NCBI RefSeq assembly: GCF_001672755.1
Contig: NZ_LZKI01000033.1
Span: forward strand, 1-64,000
Source: Mycobacterium colombiense
GTDB taxonomy: Bacteria; Actinomycetota; Actinomycetes; Mycobacteriales; Mycobacteriaceae
Direction: 5' to 3'
DNA length: 64,000 nucleotides
Both the position numbers and the translations under genes were made by a program. The notes under the pieces were generated by a model. That model had not been told where the DNA came from and ran no database searches. It saw nothing but the letters and a program-made list of their open reading frames with translations. Every line of letters begins with the position of its first letter. The stretch's first letter is position 1. This document shows positions 61,116-64,000 of the stretch, in pieces.

Positions 61116-61985
61116 TTACCTCAACGCCGCCCCTGGAAGTCCGCCGACCACCAGCGTGCCCGGTCCGACGTGCGTTGCGACTACCGGTCCGACCTCGGAG
61201 ATGAATTCCGGCTCGGTGCCGAGCAGTTCGGCGAGACGCTCGGCCAGCTGTTTGGCGTCATCGTGCGCGTACGCCTGTTGCAGGAACCACCGGTCGGCAC
61301 CCGCCGCGCGGTGCTGGCGCATCAGTTCGACCAGCCGATCGATCCCGCGCCTACGCGTGCGCACCCGCTCGACGGCCTTGAGTTCCGATTCGATCGTCAG
61401 GATCGGTTTGAGGTCGAGCGCCGATCCGACCCATGCGGCCACAGCGCCCACCCGGTTGCTTCGGCGGAGGTACTCGAGCGAATCCACCAGCGCCCAACCC
61501 TTGATTTCGTTACGGGCCTGGCGCACCCGCTCGATAACGCCCTCCGGGTCGGCTCCCCCGGCGGCGGCACGCGCTGCCACCAGGGCCTGGAGCCCAAGGT
61601 GGCCGCCGAAGCCGGCCGAGTCGATCACCGTGACCCGCGCGCCACGGTGGTCTCCAGACTCCAACTGCGCGGCCGCCTGCCGTGCCACCGAGCAGGTGTC
61701 GGAAACGCCCGACGAGATCAGGACCGCAACGACTGCACTGCGCTGCTGCAGCAGCCGTTCGAATACCACCGCGAAATCCTGGACGGAGGGCGGCGACGTC
61801 GTCGCGACGGTCTTGGACGGGTCCAGTGCGGCGTAGAACCGTGCGAAATCACCATCGAAGTCCAACTCGCGCAGCGGGCCGCCACCGACGTCGTAATACT
61901 GTGAGACAACCGTGATTTCAAACTTGTCGACGAGTGCACGCGGCAGGTAGCCGGTGCTGTCGGTAACCACCGCGACATCAGCCAT
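61116..61985 (-). CDS. DegV-family fatty-acid-binding protein, copy 1 (289 aa)
   Basis: DegV/FakB fold, which binds one fatty acid between two domains. It opens MADVAVVTDSTGYLPRALV and carries DSAGFGGHLGLQALVAA and LEYLRRSNRVGAVAAWVGSALDLKPIL, the family hallmarks. ATG 61985 overlaps the end of the upstream copy by 8 nt; GTG 61991 is an alternative. It is the copy nearest the kinase-cyclase gene. No FakA-type (DAK-domain) kinase gene is visible nearby. Confidence 0.88.
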   Translation of the reverse strand: MADVAVVTDSTGYLPRALVDKFEITVVSQYYDVGGGPLRELDFDGDFARFYAALDPSKTVATTSPPSVQDFAVVFERLLQQRSAVVAVLISSGVSDTCSVARQAAAQLESGDHRGARVTVIDSAGFGGHLGLQALVAARAAAGGADPEGVIERVRQARNEIKGWALVDSLEYLRRSNRVGAVAAWVGSALDLKPILTIESELKAVERVRTRRRGIDRLVELMRQHRAAGADRWFLQQAYAHDDAKQLAERLAELLGTEPEFISEVGPVVATHVGPGTLVVGGLPGAALR

Positions 61986-62880
61986 ACGCACCCTCCAACG
62001 CCGCGCCGGGAAGACCCCCGACCGTCACCATCCCCGGACCGGTATGAGTTGCAAGTACCGGCCCGACCTCGGAGATGAACTCCGGTTCGGTGCCGAACAG
62101 CCCGGCGAGACGCGCGGCCAGTCGCCGCGCGTCCTCGTGCGCATGGGCGTGTTGGACGAACCATCGGTCGGCGCCCACCGCGCGGCGCTGTCGCATCAAC
62201 TCAACCAACCGCTCGACGCCGCGGTTGAACGTGCGCACGCGTTCGACGGCCTTCATCTCTGATTCGATCATCAAGATCGGCTTGAGATCGAGCGCCGAGC
62301 CGATCCATGCGGCCGCGGTGCCGACTCGGCCGCCGCGCCTCAGATACTCGAGCGTGTCGACAAGGACCCACTGCCTGACCTCTTGGCGCGCCCGGCGCGC
62401 CTGCTCGGTCACGCCCTGTAGGTCGGCTCCTGCCGCCGCGGCACGCGCCGCCGCCAGGGCCTGACAACCCAGGTGGCCGGCCACTCCGGCCGAATCGAAG
62501 ACCACTATCCGGTCGCCGCCCAGCCGCGCCGCCGCCTCCCGTGCGAACTCGCACGTCGGGGAAAGGTTCGAGCCGAGCATGACGGCGACCACGGCGCTGT
62601 GTCGCTGCAGCAGGCGTTCGTAGGCTTCGACGAAATCCTCGATCTTGGGCGGCCCGGTCGTCGCGACGGTCTTCGACGCGTCCAGTTCGGCGAAGAACCG
62701 TGCCCAATCGCCGTCGAAGTCCGACTCGCGCTCCCCCCGGCCCGGCAGCTCGTGACCGCCGGTGGGCGACTCGGCACCAGTGATGTCGTAGTACAACGAC
62801 ACCACCGTGATGTCCAGGCTCTCGACGAGCGCCCGCGGCAGCGCGCAGGTGCTGTCGGTCACCACTGCGACCTCAGCCAT
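61978..62880 (-). CDS. DegV-family fatty-acid-binding protein, copy 2 (300 aa)
   Basis: Paralogue of the adjacent genes with the same opening (MAEVAVVTDSTCALPRALV) and the LEYLRRGGRVGTAAAWIGSA core. It has an extra loop of about ten residues (TGAESPTGGHELPGRGE) after the first strand-helix unit, absent from copies 1 and 3. The divergence suggests a different ligand specificity rather than a recent duplication. Overlaps both neighbours by 8 nt. Confidence 0.87.
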   Translation of the reverse strand: MAEVAVVTDSTCALPRALVESLDITVVSLYYDITGAESPTGGHELPGRGERESDFDGDWARFFAELDASKTVATTGPPKIEDFVEAYERLLQRHSAVVAVMLGSNLSPTCEFAREAAARLGGDRIVVFDSAGVAGHLGCQALAAARAAAAGADLQGVTEQARRARQEVRQWVLVDTLEYLRRGGRVGTAAAWIGSALDLKPILMIESEMKAVERVRTFNRGVERLVELMRQRRAVGADRWFVQHAHAHEDARRLAARLAGLFGTEPEFISEVGPVLATHTGPGMVTVGGLPGAALEGAYG

Positions 62881-63754
62881 GCGTGCCCTCCAGTGCAGTG
62901 CCGGGAAGACCTCCGGCCGATAGCGCCCCCGGACCGACGTGGGTTGCGAGCACCGGGCCGATCTCGGAGACGAACTCCGGGCTCGTGCCGAACAGCTCGG
63001 CGAGCCGCTCTGCCAGCCCCTTCGCTTCATCGTGCGCATACGCGTGTTGGACGAACCATCGATCGGCGCCCACCGCGCGGCGCTGGCGCATCAGCTCGAC
63101 CAACCGCTCGACCCCTCGCCTGCGTGTGCGCACGCGCTCGACGGCCTTCACCTCCGATTCGATCATCAAGATCGGCTTGAGGTCGAGCGCTGACCCGAGC
63201 CATGCGGCCGCATTGCCAATCCGGCCACCGCGCCGCAGGTACTCAAGGGTGTCAAGGAGGACCCACTGCCTGACCTCCTGGCGCGCCCGGCGCGTTGCCG
63301 CGATCACCCCCGAGCCGTCTTCGCCCGCTTCGGCCGCCCGCGCGGCCGCCATTGCCTGAATGCCCAAGTGGCCGGCCGCACCGGCAGAGTCGATCACCAC
63401 CACCCGCTCGCCACCGCGGCCCTCGGCTTCAAGCTGTGCGGCCGCTTGCTGAGCCACCGCGCATGTCTCGGAAAAGTGAGAGGAGCCCAGGACCGAAACG
63501 ATGGTGCTGTGCTGTTGCAGCAGCCGTTCAAAGACCACGACGAAATCCTCGACGGGAGGCGCCAACGTCTTCGCGACGCTCGTCGACGCGTCCAGTGCCG
63601 CATAGAATCGTTCGAAATCGCCGTCGAACTCCGACTCGCGCAGCGGGCCGCCACCAACGTCGTAATACCGCGACACCACCGTGATGGCGAGACTATCGAC
63701 GAGCGCACCGGGCAGGCAGCCGCTGCTGTCAGTCACCACTGCGACCTCAGCCAT
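62873..63754 (-). CDS. DegV-family fatty-acid-binding protein, copy 3 (293 aa)
   Basis: Third DegV paralogue: MAEVAVVTDSSGCLPGALV at the start, DSAGAAGHLGIQAMAAA and LEYLRRGGRIGNAAAWLGSA later. ATG 63754 overlaps the stop of copy 4 by 8 nt. The C-terminal 90 residues (ERLVELMRQRRAVGADRW onwards) are almost the same as in copy 2, which could reflect gene conversion in the array. Confidence 0.87.
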   Translation of the reverse strand: MAEVAVVTDSSGCLPGALVDSLAITVVSRYYDVGGGPLRESEFDGDFERFYAALDASTSVAKTLAPPVEDFVVVFERLLQQHSTIVSVLGSSHFSETCAVAQQAAAQLEAEGRGGERVVVIDSAGAAGHLGIQAMAAARAAEAGEDGSGVIAATRRARQEVRQWVLLDTLEYLRRGGRIGNAAAWLGSALDLKPILMIESEVKAVERVRTRRRGVERLVELMRQRRAVGADRWFVQHAYAHDEAKGLAERLAELFGTSPEFVSEIGPVLATHVGPGALSAGGLPGTALEGTHG

Positions 63755-64000
63755 GAGTGCCCTCCAGCGCCGCGCCGGGAAGACCTCCGGCCACCAACGT
63801 CCCCGGGCCGGTGTGCGTTGCGAGCACCGGACTGAGCTCGGAGATGAATTCCGGCTCACTGCTGAAGATTTCAGCGAGGCGCTCGGCGAGCCCGTTCGCG
63901 TCCTCGCGCGCATCCGCGTGCTGGACGAACCATCGGTCGACGCCCACCCCCCGCCGCTGTCGCATCAACTCGACCAGCCGCTCGACGGCGCGCCTGCGCG
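63747..64000 (-). CDS. DegV-family fatty-acid-binding protein, copy 4 (C-terminal part)
   Basis: Only the last 84 codons are inside the window; the gene continues past the right edge. The visible part (AVERLVELMRQRRGVGVDRW, then RLAEIFSSEPEFISEL and a GPGTLVAGGLPGAALEG ending) aligns with the ends of copies 1-3. It shows that the array has at least four members and is read toward the kinase-cyclase gene. Confidence 0.85.
   Translation of the reverse strand, partial: RRRAVERLVELMRQRRGVGVDRWFVQHADAREDANGLAERLAEIFSSEPEFISELSPVLATHTGPGTLVAGGLPGAALEGTHG

Larger units (their letters stand above)
61116..64000 (-). repeat. Tandem array of DegV paralogues, period about 870-895 bp
   Basis: At least four consecutive homologous genes with unit lengths near 895 and 874 bp. 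At each join the end of one gene and the start of the next overlap by 8 nt with almost the same sequence (GCATGGCTGAGG). Similarity is high enough for recombination or assembly collapse, though the copies are clearly diverged. Confidence 0.8.

Noticed and set aside
1..64000. Mobile elements, CRISPR arrays, prophage
   Set aside because: No transposase, integrase or recombinase-like protein, no regularly spaced short repeats and no phage structural genes were seen.

Overview
The window is chromosomal DNA of a Mycobacterium. It is GC-rich throughout and uses many GTG starts and 4-8 nt start/stop overlaps. The right-hand third carries a block I recognise from M. tuberculosis (dinG, pncB, clpS, Rv1332, Rv1333, rhomboid Rv1337, murI, Rv1339, rph, rdgB, Rv1342c, lprD, irtA/irtB), in inverted orientation here. 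F420-type and mycofactocin-type oxidoreductases and a CsbD/microaggregate-type small protein fit the same genus. I see no insertion sequences, prophage genes or CRISPR arrays.

Positions 1-31 kb hold a large catabolic gene cluster built from oxygenases (a Baeyer-Villiger monooxygenase cut by the left edge, a KshA-like Rieske oxygenase, a cytochrome P450), an aldehyde dehydrogenase, short-chain dehydrogenases, five acyl-CoA synthetase-like ligases, five crotonases, a heteromeric-type acyl-CoA dehydrogenase pair, a CoA-transferase, a lipid-transfer-type thiolase, two amidohydrolases, two PaaI-like thioesterases and a DapA-like aldolase. The gene content resembles pathways that hydroxylate, cleave and beta-oxidise an alicyclic or steroid/terpenoid-like compound; the substrate is not identifiable from sequence. 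One TetR regulator sits in the middle. A 19-bp partial dyad, TACTGTA-N5-NNNNGTA, recurs in the five promoter regions that drive these transcription units, and a weaker copy precedes a phosphotransferase gene at 40.2 kb. I infer one local regulon.

Positions 31.5-39.2 kb hold a second, separate fatty-acyl type module. A minus-strand operon (SDR, thiolase, CaiB-type CoA-transferase, acyl-CoA dehydrogenase, GntR/FCD regulator) diverges from a plus-strand operon (acyl-CoA dehydrogenase, mycofactocin-type SDR, F420/FMN split-barrel protein). A short palindrome lies in the shared promoter. An APH-like phosphotransferase follows.

Positions 40.3-56.7 kb are the conserved mycobacterial block: the mycobactin/carboxymycobactin importer IrtAB behind an IdeR-like iron box, a tRNA-Leu, lprD, rdgB, rph, a cAMP-phosphodiesterase-like protein, murI, rhomboid, P1 peptidase, DUF2017, clpS, pncB and dinG. 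Compared with M. tuberculosis, mec-cysO-cysM and mbtL-M-N-K are absent from their usual places, and a Ddn-like gene is inserted between rph and rdgB.

Positions 56.7-64 kb hold an apparent operon of at least four tandem DegV (fatty-acid-binding) paralogues followed by a 1479-residue protein joining two zinc ribbons, a Ser/Thr kinase, an AAA-type ATPase with a helical repeat region, and a class III adenylate cyclase. This is a candidate lipid-responsive signalling unit.
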